Virus record (IMG/VR): IMGVR_UViG_3300035703_000173
Span: 1 to 41,892 of that record
Length of the DNA stretch: 41,892 bases
From: a virus
Strand: one strand, 5' to 3'
Below the pieces are notes generated by a model. The model was given only the letters and a program-made list of their open reading frames with translations. It was not told where the DNA came from and searched no databases. Positions 12,723 through 20,283 of the stretch are shown piece by piece. How positions within the stretch are numbered: the first letter of the stretch is position 1; every line of letters starts with the position of its first letter. The translations under genes and the position numbers were made by a program.

Positions 12723-13664
12723 TTACTTGCCTCCACTTTGTTTGATTGATAGTCGCTGGCTTTCAGCTCCTACCTTCTTAGGGACAAACCCTAATAGTTT
12801 TTCTACCTCGCTACTGTCAACTGACTCGCGCCCTTTAACAGTTGTCCAACTTACTTCGATACCACTTGCAGTAGTACCAAGCAAACCTTCAAAGGATGTC
12901 TTCAAAGAATCCTGTTGCTTCTCAAGCTCTTTGATCTGCTCTGCTAACTGTAAGTACAACAGTGCATTCTTGTCAACATCTGCGTCAGCAATGATTACTT
13001 CACTGACTGACGTACGTTCTTTTTTTAGACCAACACATCCCATCTCACCGGTAGCATCGTAGAACTTACAATAGAACTGGCAATAACTTGCATCACGTTC
13101 TGGTGCTGGCGCCTCTTTACTTTCTTTAACAGCCGCTAGCCAACCGAGTGCTTCTAATGCGATGGCTTCGTCATAGTCTTCGGTGTGTACCTTGACATCA
13201 CGTTCGTCACCATCTCTAGCGATAGCTACTAGAGATACTCGGTTGACCGCATAGCCGTTCTTAGCTAGGAGGTAGCCATATAGCTGCACCTGCCAGCGTT
13301 GTTGATTGCTTGGAAAGTAAGAAAGGTTCCGGACCTTACTTGTCTTCCAGTCAATAACATCACCGGTGCCTGGTACAAAACAGTCAATGTGTGCTTTCAT
13401 TCCGTTGTATTCAACTTCGGTTTCAATCATCACATCTGGATTATCTGATAATGCTTTCTCAATCTCTGCGTGAATAGCAGTACCCATAATTGCAGCGAGT
13501 TTTAACTCGTTGTCATTAGTTTCAGGTTGATCGTTAAGTCGGTACCACACCTTACGTCGGCAACCACCTACCTCTGATGGACCAATCTGTACTTGTGTAG
13601 AACGTGAACGCTTAGCATCACCTGCACGTAGTGCATTGAGTAATAGTTCTTTAGGATCTGTCAC
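12723..13664 (-). CDS. Cas4/RecB-like PD-(D/E)XK exonuclease
   Basis: The 313-residue protein carries the RecB-family nuclease motifs His65 (GTAIHAE), Asp94 (AHIDC), Asp105-x-Lys107 (VIDWKTSK) and QVQLYGYLL (125-133). Cys35 with Cys195, Cys199 and Cys210 reproduce the Cas4-type iron-sulfur cysteine layout. A coiled coil follows at about 230-260. Such phage nucleases process DNA ends for recombination. No cas genes or CRISPR array are present, so this is not part of a CRISPR locus. The GTG start overlaps the upstream stop (GTGA) and has GGAG upstream. Confidence 0.85.
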   Translation of the reverse strand: MTDPKELLLNALRAGDAKRSRSTQVQIGPSEVGGCRRKVWYRLNDQPETNDNELKLAAIMGTAIHAEIEKALSDNPDVMIETEVEYNGMKAHIDCFVPGTGDVIDWKTSKVRNLSYFPSNQQRWQVQLYGYLLAKNGYAVNRVSLVAIARDGDERDVKVHTEDYDEAIALEALGWLAAVKESKEAPAPERDASYCQFYCKFYDATGEMGCVGLKKERTSVSEVIIADADVDKNALLYLQLAEQIKELEKQQDSLKTSFEGLLGTTASGIEVSWTTVKGRESVDSSEVEKLLGFVPKKVGAESQRLSIKQSGGK

Positions 13665-13816
13665 GCCAACTCCTTCTCAATAGCCTGAATAGTTCTATGT
13701 CCTACCATTTCAGCCGAGCAATTAGGGCAGTTATACTCAAGAGGTATTTCAGGGTGTAAATACCCGCTAAAACTTCCGTGTCCGTTTGGGCATTCAACAA
13801 AGAAGTTATTTGTCAT
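13661..13816 (-). CDS. Zinc-ribbon paralogue, short form (51 aa)
   Basis: The ATG at 13816 overlaps the upstream stop and follows a GGAGATAG site. The 51-residue product has CPNGHG near its start, CPNC at residues 30-33 and the C-terminal TIQAIEKELA shared with the neighbouring MTHDEL family. It lacks the family's N-terminal half. DNA encoding the C-terminal signature is nearly repeated about 150 bases upstream, which suggests local duplication. Confidence 0.65.
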   Translation of the reverse strand: MTNNFFVECPNGHGSFSGYLHPEIPLEYNCPNCSAEMVGHRTIQAIEKELA

Positions 13817-14034
13817 CCTATCTCCTTCTCAATAGCCCTGATGGTTGGGCAGGGGTAAGTAACTTCTAAGGTGCAATGTGTACAACGATAACCAGCAATT
13901 GAATGTTCAGGCTTATGTAATTCCACTACTGCACGAAGGGCATTAGTATTTTCAATAAGCAGTATAAAAATGTCTTCATACTTTAATCCGTTAGTTGAAT
14001 CATAAATCTTTGCCAGTAATTCGTCGTGTGTCAT
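13813..14034 (-). CDS. Zinc-ribbon paralogue, full-length MTHDEL form
   Basis: The 73-residue protein begins MTHDELLAKIYDS and contains AVVELHKPEH, a CxxC (CTHC) and YPCPTIRAIEKEIG. It is the most complete member of the paralogous family also seen at 5095-5331 and 7473-7712. It likely binds zinc. It is translationally coupled to the short paralogue downstream and separated by only 3 bases from the upstream MTHDEL gene. Confidence 0.7.
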   Translation of the reverse strand: MTHDELLAKIYDSTNGLKYEDIFILLIENTNALRAVVELHKPEHSIAGYRCTHCTLEVTYPCPTIRAIEKEIG

Positions 14035-14037
14035 ATG

Positions 14038-14184
14038 TTAATTGCTCCTTACTATTGTTACTGCTTCCTTAAAGCAAAACTCAGAATTGAAGTCAAAATA
14101 AATCCCAATTCCATCTTTTACTTGTTGTTGCCAATATGCTTCAATTTCTTGAGCAATAGATTCACGCAATTCATCGTGTGTCAT
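14038..14184 (-). CDS. Small MTHDEL-type protein lacking the zinc ribbon (48 aa)
   Basis: The 48-residue product shares only the first six residues, MTHDEL, with its neighbours and then diverges (ESIAQEIEAYWQQQ). It has no CxxC or YPC signature. It may be an eroded or recombined family member, or the shared start may reflect a conserved translation-initiation block. The ATG overlaps the upstream stop. Confidence 0.6.
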   Translation of the reverse strand: MTHDELRESIAQEIEAYWQQQVKDGIGIYFDFNSEFCFKEAVTIVRSN

Positions 14185-14342
14185 ACTTTAAATGCTCCAG
14201 CCTTTTCTGATTCTTCGTATCGTTTGTAAGCAAGTCTGCAAGCCATCCACCCTTGTTGATGCCAGTACTGTGCAGCGTATTCATCTGTCATTGGTATGTA
14301 TTTAAGTTCAGGATGAACATACTCAAAAGTTTCTTCTTCCAT
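14181..14342 (-). CDS. Hypothetical small protein (53 aa)
   Basis: The start at 14342 (MEEETFEYVHPE) has GAAGGAA upstream and overlaps the preceding stop. The product is acidic at its N-terminus and helical at its C-terminus (QQGWMACRLAYKRYEESEK). No domain is recognised. Confidence 0.6.
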   Translation of the reverse strand: MEEETFEYVHPELKYIPMTDEYAAQYWHQQGWMACRLAYKRYEESEKAGAFKV

Positions 14343-14446
14343 TAAAATTCCTTCCCACATTCTAGACAAATCACGGTAGCACTTATGCCATCAGCAAACC
14401 ATACGTGACCCCAGATCCAGCAACGAATCTTTTTGTATAGTTTCAT
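14342..14446 (-). CDS. Tiny zinc-knuckle-like protein (34 aa)
   Basis: The 34-residue product MKLYKKIRCWIWGHVW... has Cys9, His14 and a CLEC pair near its C-terminus, consistent with a single zinc site. It starts directly beside the stop of the proteasome-like gene (14447) and ends overlapping the next gene. It is small, but both junctions are the tight kind typical of this operon. Confidence 0.5.
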   Translation of the reverse strand: MKLYKKIRCWIWGHVWFADGISATVICLECGKEF

Positions 14447-15004
14447 TTACATCCTTTCCTGGACTACTAACTGTATGGGCTTACCAGTGTTTGAGTCAAG
14501 GACCGACGCAATCTCTACTGCCTTCCTGGCGTGTCGCTTGGCGTAGGCTAACTCCATATCAGGTTTGACAATTGAATACAGGTAGCCAAGAGCAAGCTGA
14601 CCCCCACTACCAATGCCATACGCTCCGTGATTTGCTTGGAAAAAAGAGAGATCACAAGCAATACGAAAGATATTGCCGTTAAAAGCAATGAGATAATCAA
14701 AGCCACCATCTTTGTCCACCTTGTTGTAGTCGTAGTTGTTATCTGTAAATGCTTGGTTGATACTAGGAATAATCTTCTTGCCCATAAATTGTGCTGGGTC
14801 TTCACCACGATAGAGCGGTGGCTTCCAGTTATAAGCAAGGATGTCACCAGGTCGTGTATCACCTGAGATACCGATGAGATACTTACCCACCTCAATAATC
14901 TTTGGCGTACTGGTGGCAAGAGTTACTAGGTTGTCCTCGGTGATCTGGCTATCGGCAACTAACACCGCGTAATCAATACCTTCCAAAGCTGCGATTGTGG
15001 TCAT
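14447..15004 (-). CDS. Proteasome-beta/HslV-like Ntn hydrolase
   Basis: From the ATG at 15004 the 185-residue product begins M-TTIAALEGIDYAVLVADSQ. Removal of Met exposes a Thr1 nucleophile, and Asp17 sits exactly where proteasome beta subunits and HslV have their catalytic Asp; Lys34 lies next to the expected Lys33. Downstream, YGIGSGGQLALGYL matches the conserved GSGG turn, and NTGKPIQLVVQE matches the C-terminal strand. The length fits one beta-type subunit, with no propeptide. It is the first gene of the early leftward operon. An upstream in-frame ATG (15052) would bury the Thr and is rejected. An assembled peptidase is inferred, not shown. Confidence 0.85.
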   Translation of the reverse strand: MTTIAALEGIDYAVLVADSQITEDNLVTLATSTPKIIEVGKYLIGISGDTRPGDILAYNWKPPLYRGEDPAQFMGKKIIPSINQAFTDNNYDYNKVDKDGGFDYLIAFNGNIFRIACDLSFFQANHGAYGIGSGGQLALGYLYSIVKPDMELAYAKRHARKAVEIASVLDSNTGKPIQLVVQERM

Positions 15005-15030
15005 ACTAGGTATCCTACCAGTCCTTCGGC

Positions 15031-15050
15031 GTGTCGTCGCGTAGCGACAC
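15031..15050. promoter_or_regulatory. Inverted repeat, candidate operator
   Basis: GTGTCG and CGACAC form the arms of an inverted repeat around an 8-base centre. It lies 11 bases upstream of the TATAAT at 15062-15067 and within the divergent region, where it could control both directions. Confidence 0.4.
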
Positions 15051-15061
15051 ATACTAGGCGC

Positions 15062-15067
15062 TATAAT
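15062..15067 (+). promoter_or_regulatory. Candidate -10 box TATAAT for the short rightward operon
   Basis: A perfect TATAAT lies about 97 bases before the first rightward gene. No good TTGACA is present at 16-18 bases; the -35 area overlaps the inverted repeat at 15031-15050, so an activator may be needed. On the minus strand, TTATAG at the same place could serve the leftward operon. Confidence 0.4.
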
Positions 15068-15091
15068 TCGAGCGTAAGCGAGATAAGCAGA

Positions 15092-15121
15092 CGGCCCTTG
15101 TCAGGGCCGAGGCTGAAAGCC
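15092..15121 (+). promoter_or_regulatory. Structured leader of the rightward operon
   Basis: A perfect 7-bp stem CGGCCCT/AGGGCCG with a TGTC loop (15092-15109) is followed by GGC-TGAAA-GCC (15111-15121). Both lie between the TATAAT and the start codon at 15164, so they would form in the 5' untranslated RNA. The only ribosome-site-like AAGGAG (about 15143) is 16 bases from the ATG, so the leader may affect translation. Confidence 0.35.
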
Positions 15122-15163
15122 GAGAGGCGACTGACCACAGGAAGGAGCCGTGCCGAGTATACT

Positions 15164-15421
15164 ATGCTCCGTCTACCAATCCTGTCAAAAATTCGCCAGC
15201 GTATATCAGACCTACGATACCTCCCACAAGTCACTGGAGCAGATTTAAGGGCTTTAGGCCCTGTCCACGTCTGTAGTTGTGGGTCTCAGGTCTTTAACGT
15301 TATGGCCTCCTTTGAAGACTACGAGCTAGTCTGGTACTTCCTTGATGCTACCTGTGTTAATTGTGGCAACCTAGTAACTATCCCTTGTCCAGCAGACAAA
15401 GATGCACCACAAGCTAACTGA
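15164..15421 (+). CDS. Zinc-ribbon protein (85 aa)
   Basis: The first in-frame ATG after the promoter is at 15164; an earlier in-frame start at 15098 lies inside the leader hairpins. The 85-residue product has a basic N-terminal helix and then CSCG...CVNCG, a zinc ribbon with FEDYELVWYFLDA between the knuckles. This layout recurs in actinophage hypothetical proteins next to HNH genes, as far as I recall. It overlaps the HNH gene by 20 bases. Confidence 0.7.
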   Translation: MLRLPILSKIRQRISDLRYLPQVTGADLRALGPVHVCSCGSQVFNVMASFEDYELVWYFLDATCVNCGNLVTIPCPADKDAPQAN

Positions 15422-15752
15422 CCACAACGAAGAAGAACGCACTGCCACGTGCTCTATTTGTGGCCCCACCAAGATCAAGCTACGAGATAAGACCAACCCG
15501 CTGTCTAGTAGGTATCGCTGTCGCGCAGTATGGAAGCGTAACTACAACAACACTATCTACCCATATGCCAAGTACAAAGGCACCACCTGTCAGCAGTGTG
15601 GCTTTGTACCAGTACACATCAGCCAGTTAGATGTAGACCACATAGACGGTGACCGGTGGAACAATGACCCAGCAAACCTGCAGACTTTGTGTGCCAACTG
15701 CCATAGGCTAAAGACTCACCTATCAGGGGACAGTAACTCTGGCATATTTTAG
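15402..15752 (+). CDS. HNH endonuclease
   Basis: The 116-residue protein has an N-terminal CSICG knuckle and then the HNH core: CQQCGF, LDVDHIDGDRWNNDPANLQTLCANCH and RLKTH. HNH enzymes cut DNA; in many phages one sits near terminase and aids packaging, but here it is in a separate two-gene operon about 14 kb from terL. The product could be a packaging-associated nuclease or a free-standing homing enzyme. It ends just before the terminator at 15757. Confidence 0.88.
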   Translation: MHHKLTDHNEEERTATCSICGPTKIKLRDKTNPLSSRYRCRAVWKRNYNNTIYPYAKYKGTTCQQCGFVPVHISQLDVDHIDGDRWNNDPANLQTLCANCHRLKTHLSGDSNSGIF

Positions 15753-15756
15753 GCAA

Positions 15757-15793
15757 CAAAAAACAGGCCCCCACCCCCGAAGGGATGAGGGCC
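15757..15793 (-). terminator. Terminator of the leftward late operon
   Basis: Read leftward, a 12-bp stem (15782-15793 with 15766-15777, two G-U wobbles) encloses a TTCG tetraloop and is followed by six T residues (A run at 15758-15763). On the plus strand two positions mispair and no T run follows, so it mainly stops the late operon, which ends at 15816. Confidence 0.9.
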
Positions 15794-15815
15794 ATTGCCT
15801 CGCAGTTACACTAGA

Positions 15816-16019
15816 TTAGTTTTCTAGTACTCGTCCAAACTCTTCTTCTGTTTTGTCAGCCCACTTGATTGCTGGAGCTGCAACTGCGCCCACCAATACT
15901 GCGTACTGTGGAGCTAGGTCTGTGAGTAGTGCGATGCCCATTGCAACTGCAGCACCTGCAACTGCGCGGATGTAAGACTTGAGGATTGCCTTATGCTTCT
16001 TGCTTAGTTTTAGTTTCAT
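15816..16019 (-). CDS. Putative holin
   Basis: The 67-residue protein has a basic N-terminus (MKLKLSKKHKAILKS), two short hydrophobic stretches (AVAGAAVAMGIALL and YAVLVGAVAAPAI) and a charged C-terminus. This is the layout of small phage holins that permeabilise the inner membrane at lysis. It is adjacent to the M15 endolysin gene (4-base overlap) at the end of the late operon. Assignment rests on size, topology and position. Confidence 0.6.
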   Translation of the reverse strand: MKLKLSKKHKAILKSYIRAVAGAAVAMGIALLTDLAPQYAVLVGAVAAPAIKWADKTEEEFGRVLEN

Positions 16020-16483
16020 TTCTTCTCTTTCTTTTTAGGTAGTGGCTTTAGCTTTGATGCTGCTAACCTGGCTTGGTCAGCAGTGGTGTACTTAGGTTTG
16101 TCTAACCAGGCAAACCACGGGGAAGTGTCTTTGCCACACTCGTCTTTGATGGAGATATGTAAATGCTTATTGTGTTGGTTAATCCCGTCGTACTTGGATT
16201 CACCATTCTTTGCTGACCAGATCTTGCCGTGGAAGATTAGATACTTCACACGTGGGTCCTTCTTTAACTTCTGATAAATCATAAAGCAGTCAATGCCTGC
16301 TTCCTTATCGTGAGTCAGGTCTACTGCGTAGCCTGTGTTGTGGTCGCTATTAGGATTCTGCTTGATGTGTGACTTCGATGGGAGCAATCCATCGGAGGCT
16401 TTCAAACGCGATGGTGCTATCACTGTGGCCTGGCGCAGTACAGCAATAGCGGCAGGTGTGGCTTTCTTGGCAACAGGTTTCAT
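16016..16483 (-). CDS. Endolysin, peptidase M15-like
   Basis: The 155-residue protein matches the D-Ala-D-Ala carboxypeptidase/VanY-like M15 family used by phage endolysins. It has SDHNTGYAVDL with zinc ligands His48 and Asp55, and HNKHLHIS with His109. Such enzymes cut cell-wall peptide cross-bridges. The N-terminus has no signal peptide, so a holin should release it. The Lys-rich tail may bind the wall. It lies between two membrane-protein genes with 4-base overlaps. Confidence 0.85.
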   Translation of the reverse strand: MKPVAKKATPAAIAVLRQATVIAPSRLKASDGLLPSKSHIKQNPNSDHNTGYAVDLTHDKEAGIDCFMIYQKLKKDPRVKYLIFHGKIWSAKNGESKYDGINQHNKHLHISIKDECGKDTSPWFAWLDKPKYTTADQARLAASKLKPLPKKKEKK

Positions 16484-16692
16484 CGGTGTTCATCTCTCCC
16501 CTTCTGTAGCATCATCTGATACAGGATCTCTACTTTTTCTTCTAACCTAATGACAGAATCTTTCAGTGAACTGCCAGAGTTTGGCTTAAGTTCTGCTAGG
16601 TAATGCTTAACTAACCAGCGAACACCGGTAGCAAACCCACCTACAACTGTGCATACAGCTACGGCAATAGCCGCGTAGTCTTGTGCCTGCAT
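16480..16692 (-). CDS. Small membrane protein with coiled coil, lysis-associated
   Basis: Residues 5-25 (DYAAIAVAVCTVVGGFATGV) form one transmembrane segment. They are followed by a charged stretch and a coiled-coil-like C-terminal half (DSVIRLEEKVEILYQMMLQ). This resembles the single-pass proteins that accompany holins in actinophage lysis cassettes. It overlaps both the endolysin gene and the large tail gene. Confidence 0.6.
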   Translation of the reverse strand: MQAQDYAAIAVAVCTVVGGFATGVRWLVKHYLAELKPNSGSSLKDSVIRLEEKVEILYQMMLQKGRDEHR

Positions 16693-18899
16693 TAGACCGT
16701 CCTAATGGTTACTAAGAGCAATCCACCAAACCCAGTGAATCGCTTATCCGATGGTGTTGTGTTTCTAAAATCAAGTTCTTCGATAAGTCCGATGTAGGAC
16801 TCACCAGTTCTAAAGTCTTCAACACGGATGGTGTCACCTACGTTTTCAATAGATTCAAGTTGTGACATACGGAAGTAAGCAGAATCTTCGTAGCCAACCT
16901 CAACCCCATTGTGATCTGATTCGTGGTCAAAGCAAGACAGTGGATACTGGATGAGTCGCTGACGTGGGATAGCAGGTAGCGCCTTGATCTGGTAACCAGT
17001 AAACAGCGGTCCCTTAGAGCTATCAGTAGTTGAACGAGTCAATGTAAACTGGAATCCAAGGTACTCTTGTGATGCCTGTGGATAGTTAATGTTAATCTCT
17101 GGAACCAATGACTCTTGCGAGAAGGTACCAATGCGATAGAAGTTATCGGCATAATCAATAGAGTCAATCAATAGTCCACCGTTGGTGGTATCTACACGAG
17201 CCTGCATCAGCTTGAAGATCTTGAGTTCTAGTGTGTTGTATCGGACATAGCCTGTACGCAGGAAGCCCTCTTCTAGTAACTCTGCTGCAGACTGGACATA
17301 GATAGTTCCATCTGAGCCATTGCCTGCATTACAAAATGCTAGGCGGTTTGTATCTCCAAGGAAGGCAGATGCTGTGGTGTAGTGACCCAATGTATCTGCT
17401 GGGTCATACAGGTCGTAGGCATAAGGGAACAAAAGGTTACCTAATGGCTGACCCATATCTACACGGGTTAGGCCTGCTTGTCCATCAACACCAGATGCAG
17501 CCCAGATGTATCTGTCACGGAAAGCAAAGTCATAGACAGGCTGAGTTGATTCAAAGATTAAAGCACCGTAGGTAATAGAGCCATCGAGCTGACTTGCATC
17601 TGCCATACGCATACCCTTAGAGGTACCGATAGCCATATTGCCAAGGTAGTAACTAATCTTAAATACGATCTCACCTACTGGTAGTTCTGCTGCAGTGATA
17701 GCAGATGTCAGTGTTGGCATAGCACCAGCGGTAGACAAGGTAAACTTGTAGATGTTGGACTGGATGCCACTGTATCCTGCAATATAGATAGCTGCGCCAC
17801 TAGATGTAATGCTTGTATAGATGTGGTCTGGATCGTTGTGCGAATATACAGGGCTAGGTAGTGACGTTGCGCTGCTTGAGAACTCGTAGACCTTATCGTT
17901 AACACACATAACGATACGCTCTTTGGTGTACTCCATTACAGCGTTAGTTACAGTGATGCCGTTATCGCTAATCATTAACGTAGGCGATACAGAACTATCA
18001 TCAGATAGCAACTTCTTATACACTCTAAGGCGTGGAGTACCGCTGTTGAGTACGTTAGTAACCCAGTAGGCATAGACACCATCATCACAGATAGCGTGTA
18101 CTGGATAGTCAGTACCTGAGATGTAATCAATGAAGTGGATAATGTCGGAATAGCCAGTACCTACTGGAGATACCGCAGCAGATGGAACGTCAGCTGCAGT
18201 CTTGGCATAGGTAAAGGTAGTAGTGGTAGGTACGCTGGTAATGCGATACTCACCGTTGAACGTAGCATCTACACCTGAAACAACAATCTGCATACCAGTA
18301 GATAGGCCGTGTGCTGCAGTTGTGGTTAGCGTTGCAACGTTAGATGTCAGCGCCTTGTTGTTAATAGATACAGTAATCGCTGGGAATGTCTTATCTACAT
18401 CGTACTCATCAGAGACAAGCACACCGTTGTAGGTATTGCTGTTCTTATCCCATTGGATAGAGCGCATATACTGCCACGGACGACCATTGGTTTGAATGCC
18501 ACCAGTAATAGTGTGTTGCTTAGCACAAGAGTTCAGCAGTGTTGCCTGTCCCTTGGTCCAGACGTTGATACCCTTAGACTCTGTGTACTGAAAGCGTAGT
18601 GACTCTTCTTGGATAGGCTCAAAGAACTTGATGCCTTGTCCATAGTGGAAAGAGCTTTGGGATCTAAGCCACCAACCAGTCAGTGTTTGCTCACCAGGCT
18701 CACGGCTCTGGTCAATTTGTTGCTTACGATACTGCGCTGTTACGCGACGATATGGTGAATCATCACTGTTCAGCAAGAAGAACGGTAGGCCTGCGATTGC
18801 CACATCGTAGGCTTCACCTGTTGCTGAATAGTTGGTAGACCCTGCGGGGTTAGACAGTGTATACGGTATTGCCTCGGTGATGTCGTCGCCATATGGCAC
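16692..18899 (-). CDS. Large tail protein with an Ig-like module
   Basis: The 735-residue protein is beta-rich. Residues 183-250 form an Ig-like module recognisable by LTSNVATLTTTAAHGLSTG and FTYAKTA; nearly the same module interrupts the major capsid protein at 29232-30410. Residues about 255-560 have a repeating strand pattern (DGVYAYWV, IYIAGYSG, RYIWAASG) suggestive of a beta-propeller. It is the first large gene upstream of the lysis cassette, where tail tip or tail tube B-like proteins usually lie. A role in the tail or host recognition is inferred; the exact part is unknown. Confidence 0.65.
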   Translation of the reverse strand: MPYGDDITEAIPYTLSNPAGSTNYSATGEAYDVAIAGLPFFLLNSDDSPYRRVTAQYRKQQIDQSREPGEQTLTGWWLRSQSSFHYGQGIKFFEPIQEESLRFQYTESKGINVWTKGQATLLNSCAKQHTITGGIQTNGRPWQYMRSIQWDKNSNTYNGVLVSDEYDVDKTFPAITVSINNKALTSNVATLTTTAAHGLSTGMQIVVSGVDATFNGEYRITSVPTTTTFTYAKTAADVPSAAVSPVGTGYSDIIHFIDYISGTDYPVHAICDDGVYAYWVTNVLNSGTPRLRVYKKLLSDDSSVSPTLMISDNGITVTNAVMEYTKERIVMCVNDKVYEFSSSATSLPSPVYSHNDPDHIYTSITSSGAAIYIAGYSGIQSNIYKFTLSTAGAMPTLTSAITAAELPVGEIVFKISYYLGNMAIGTSKGMRMADASQLDGSITYGALIFESTQPVYDFAFRDRYIWAASGVDGQAGLTRVDMGQPLGNLLFPYAYDLYDPADTLGHYTTASAFLGDTNRLAFCNAGNGSDGTIYVQSAAELLEEGFLRTGYVRYNTLELKIFKLMQARVDTTNGGLLIDSIDYADNFYRIGTFSQESLVPEININYPQASQEYLGFQFTLTRSTTDSSKGPLFTGYQIKALPAIPRQRLIQYPLSCFDHESDHNGVEVGYEDSAYFRMSQLESIENVGDTIRVEDFRTGESYIGLIEELDFRNTTPSDKRFTGFGGLLLVTIRTV

Positions 18900-18937
18900 T
18901 GGTTACTCCTTATATCGTCGTTGGTTACTGCTGGGTC

Positions 18938-19162
18938 TTACTTAGATAGTGCTGCAATTTCTTCGGCTGTTAAACCTAGTGCTGCTAGCTTTGCTTCTGC
19001 GTTAGCCTTAGCCTCAGCAACTGCTGCTGCTGCTGCCTCTTCTTCGTGGCGGCGTGCTTCTGCCTCTGCTGCTGCTGCTTCGTTTGCTGCGATCTCTTCT
19101 GCTGTTAGTGGACGCTCTGTCACTACACCAGTTTCGCAATTGATTTCTACTGCTGTTGTCAT
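18938..19162 (-). CDS. Ala/Glu-rich coiled-coil protein
   Basis: The 74-residue protein consists of a short beta N-terminus (AVEINCETGVVTERPLT) and an Ala/Glu-rich helix (EEIAANEAAAAEAEARRHEEE) with repeated GLTAEEIAAL-like ends. It is flanked by tail genes. Small proteins of this type often act as chaperones or oligomerisation elements of tail fibres, but that is inference. Confidence 0.65.
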   Translation of the reverse strand: MTTAVEINCETGVVTERPLTAEEIAANEAAAAEAEARRHEEEAAAAAVAEAKANAEAKLAALGLTAEEIAALSK

Positions 19163-19178
19163 TGTTGCTCCTTAGTTG

Positions 19179-19712
19179 TTATGAGTTTTTGATGCCGTAT
19201 AGATAGAAAGATGAACCTGATGCAATACTGCTATTACTATTAGTTATTCTGATTGAGGTAACAGCAGCTGAGTTTCTCCAAAGTCCGGCAACAACATCAA
19301 TAACATTAACGGTGCTGCTGTTGTTTTCTTTTACTCCATAAATACTTAAAGGCTTGTTTGCGCTTAAAGTATAGTTTGGTAGATACATTTCAACATTGTT
19401 AAAAGTGTTAGATGTTGTTCCCGTGTCATTTTCCAATGCGTAACCTTGCAACCAATAGAAATTGCTTTGTCGTAATGAAAATGCAGATGAACCTTCGCCA
19501 ATTAATTCAGTCATAGAATAATCTGAACCAGCAGGGCTACCGTTTATAGATACAACCCAAGTGATGTTACCTGAACCTGCATTTGCTCTAGTGCTTGCCT
19601 TCAAGATTAAATCCGTATAGGTGCTAGGAATAGCAGAAAAGGTAACAGATGCAGCAGAACTGCTAAGGACATTGGATGAGATGAGTGTGTAGGTACTAGG
19701 CAACTGACTCAC
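19179..19712 (-). CDS. Adhesin-like tail protein A (cassette 2, type III)
   Basis: The 177-residue protein has the family's N-terminal motif ASVTFSAIPSTYTDLIL and its C-terminal SGSSFYLYGIK. Its closest relative in the window is protein D (21382-21897): both have an LI(A/S)S..VL start, an IPxYTxSxNKPxS strand and a VAGLWRNS-like segment. It is the last member of the second three-gene cassette. Its 5' end overlaps the HNH gene by 17 bases. A receptor-binding or fibre-tip role is inferred. Confidence 0.65.
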   Translation of the reverse strand: MSQLPSTYTLISSNVLSSSAASVTFSAIPSTYTDLILKASTRANAGSGNITWVVSINGSPAGSDYSMTELIGEGSSAFSLRQSNFYWLQGYALENDTGTTSNTFNNVEMYLPNYTLSANKPLSIYGVKENNSSTVNVIDVVAGLWRNSAAVTSIRITNSNSSIASGSSFYLYGIKNS

Positions 19713-20268
19713 CCACTAACTTGTCTGGTGCATACTGCTTGAGAATCTCTATAGCGTGTACCACTTTGTCCTCTACTCTCTGTCCAGCGGGCTGCCCTTT
19801 GGACCATAGTTCTAGGTTTTCAATACGGTTATCTGAACGGTTACCGTTCTTATGATGCACTGATTCATCTGGTAATAAACTACGACCAAGTGATTCTGAC
19901 ATTACTAATCTGTGTTCTAATATGTGACCATTAGTATTTGAGTTTGGATGTTCTGGCTTGTATATCTTTACGTATCCATCTGCATTTACTATTGCATTAC
20001 CGCTTCTTAACTTGCCATCTGCTTTGTGCGGATCACCATACAAAGCATTTCTACGGTAGTGCATCTGGCACATACCTTGAGCTGTGTGTTCTTTATCGCA
20101 ACCTTCTATGGTGCAATGAGTGTGCTTAAGGTTGTTGCCGTGTGGTGCATTGCCTAGTGGATCGCCCCACTTCTTCCACCTCACGTGGTGAGTAGAGCAA
20201 TACATTTTATATCTCTTAGCTCTGTGACAACCTTTGACCTGACAAGGATATTCATTAGCGTATGGCAT
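19696..20268 (-). CDS. HNH homing endonuclease 1 with two N-terminal zinc modules
   Basis: The 190-residue protein begins with two tandem modules of the form C..GC....Y.MYCS.H and GDPLG (residues about 8-38 and 52-82), each likely a zinc-binding DNA-recognition unit. They are followed by the HNH core HILEHRLVMSESLGR, DESVHHKNGNRSDNRIENLELW. This is the design of free-standing homing endonucleases. It lies between adhesin genes B and A, so cleavage of a phage lacking it could drive its own spread together with flanking adhesin sequence. Confidence 0.85.
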   Translation of the reverse strand: MPYANEYPCQVKGCHRAKRYKMYCSTHHVRWKKWGDPLGNAPHGNNLKHTHCTIEGCDKEHTAQGMCQMHYRRNALYGDPHKADGKLRSGNAIVNADGYVKIYKPEHPNSNTNGHILEHRLVMSESLGRSLLPDESVHHKNGNRSDNRIENLELWSKGQPAGQRVEDKVVHAIEILKQYAPDKLVGESVA

Positions 20269-20283
20269 AGTTAATTATATCCG

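Noticed and set aside
12723-13664. Cas4-like protein as evidence of a CRISPR system
   Set aside because: No other cas genes or arrays are present. Stand-alone Cas4/RecB-like nucleases are common in phages.
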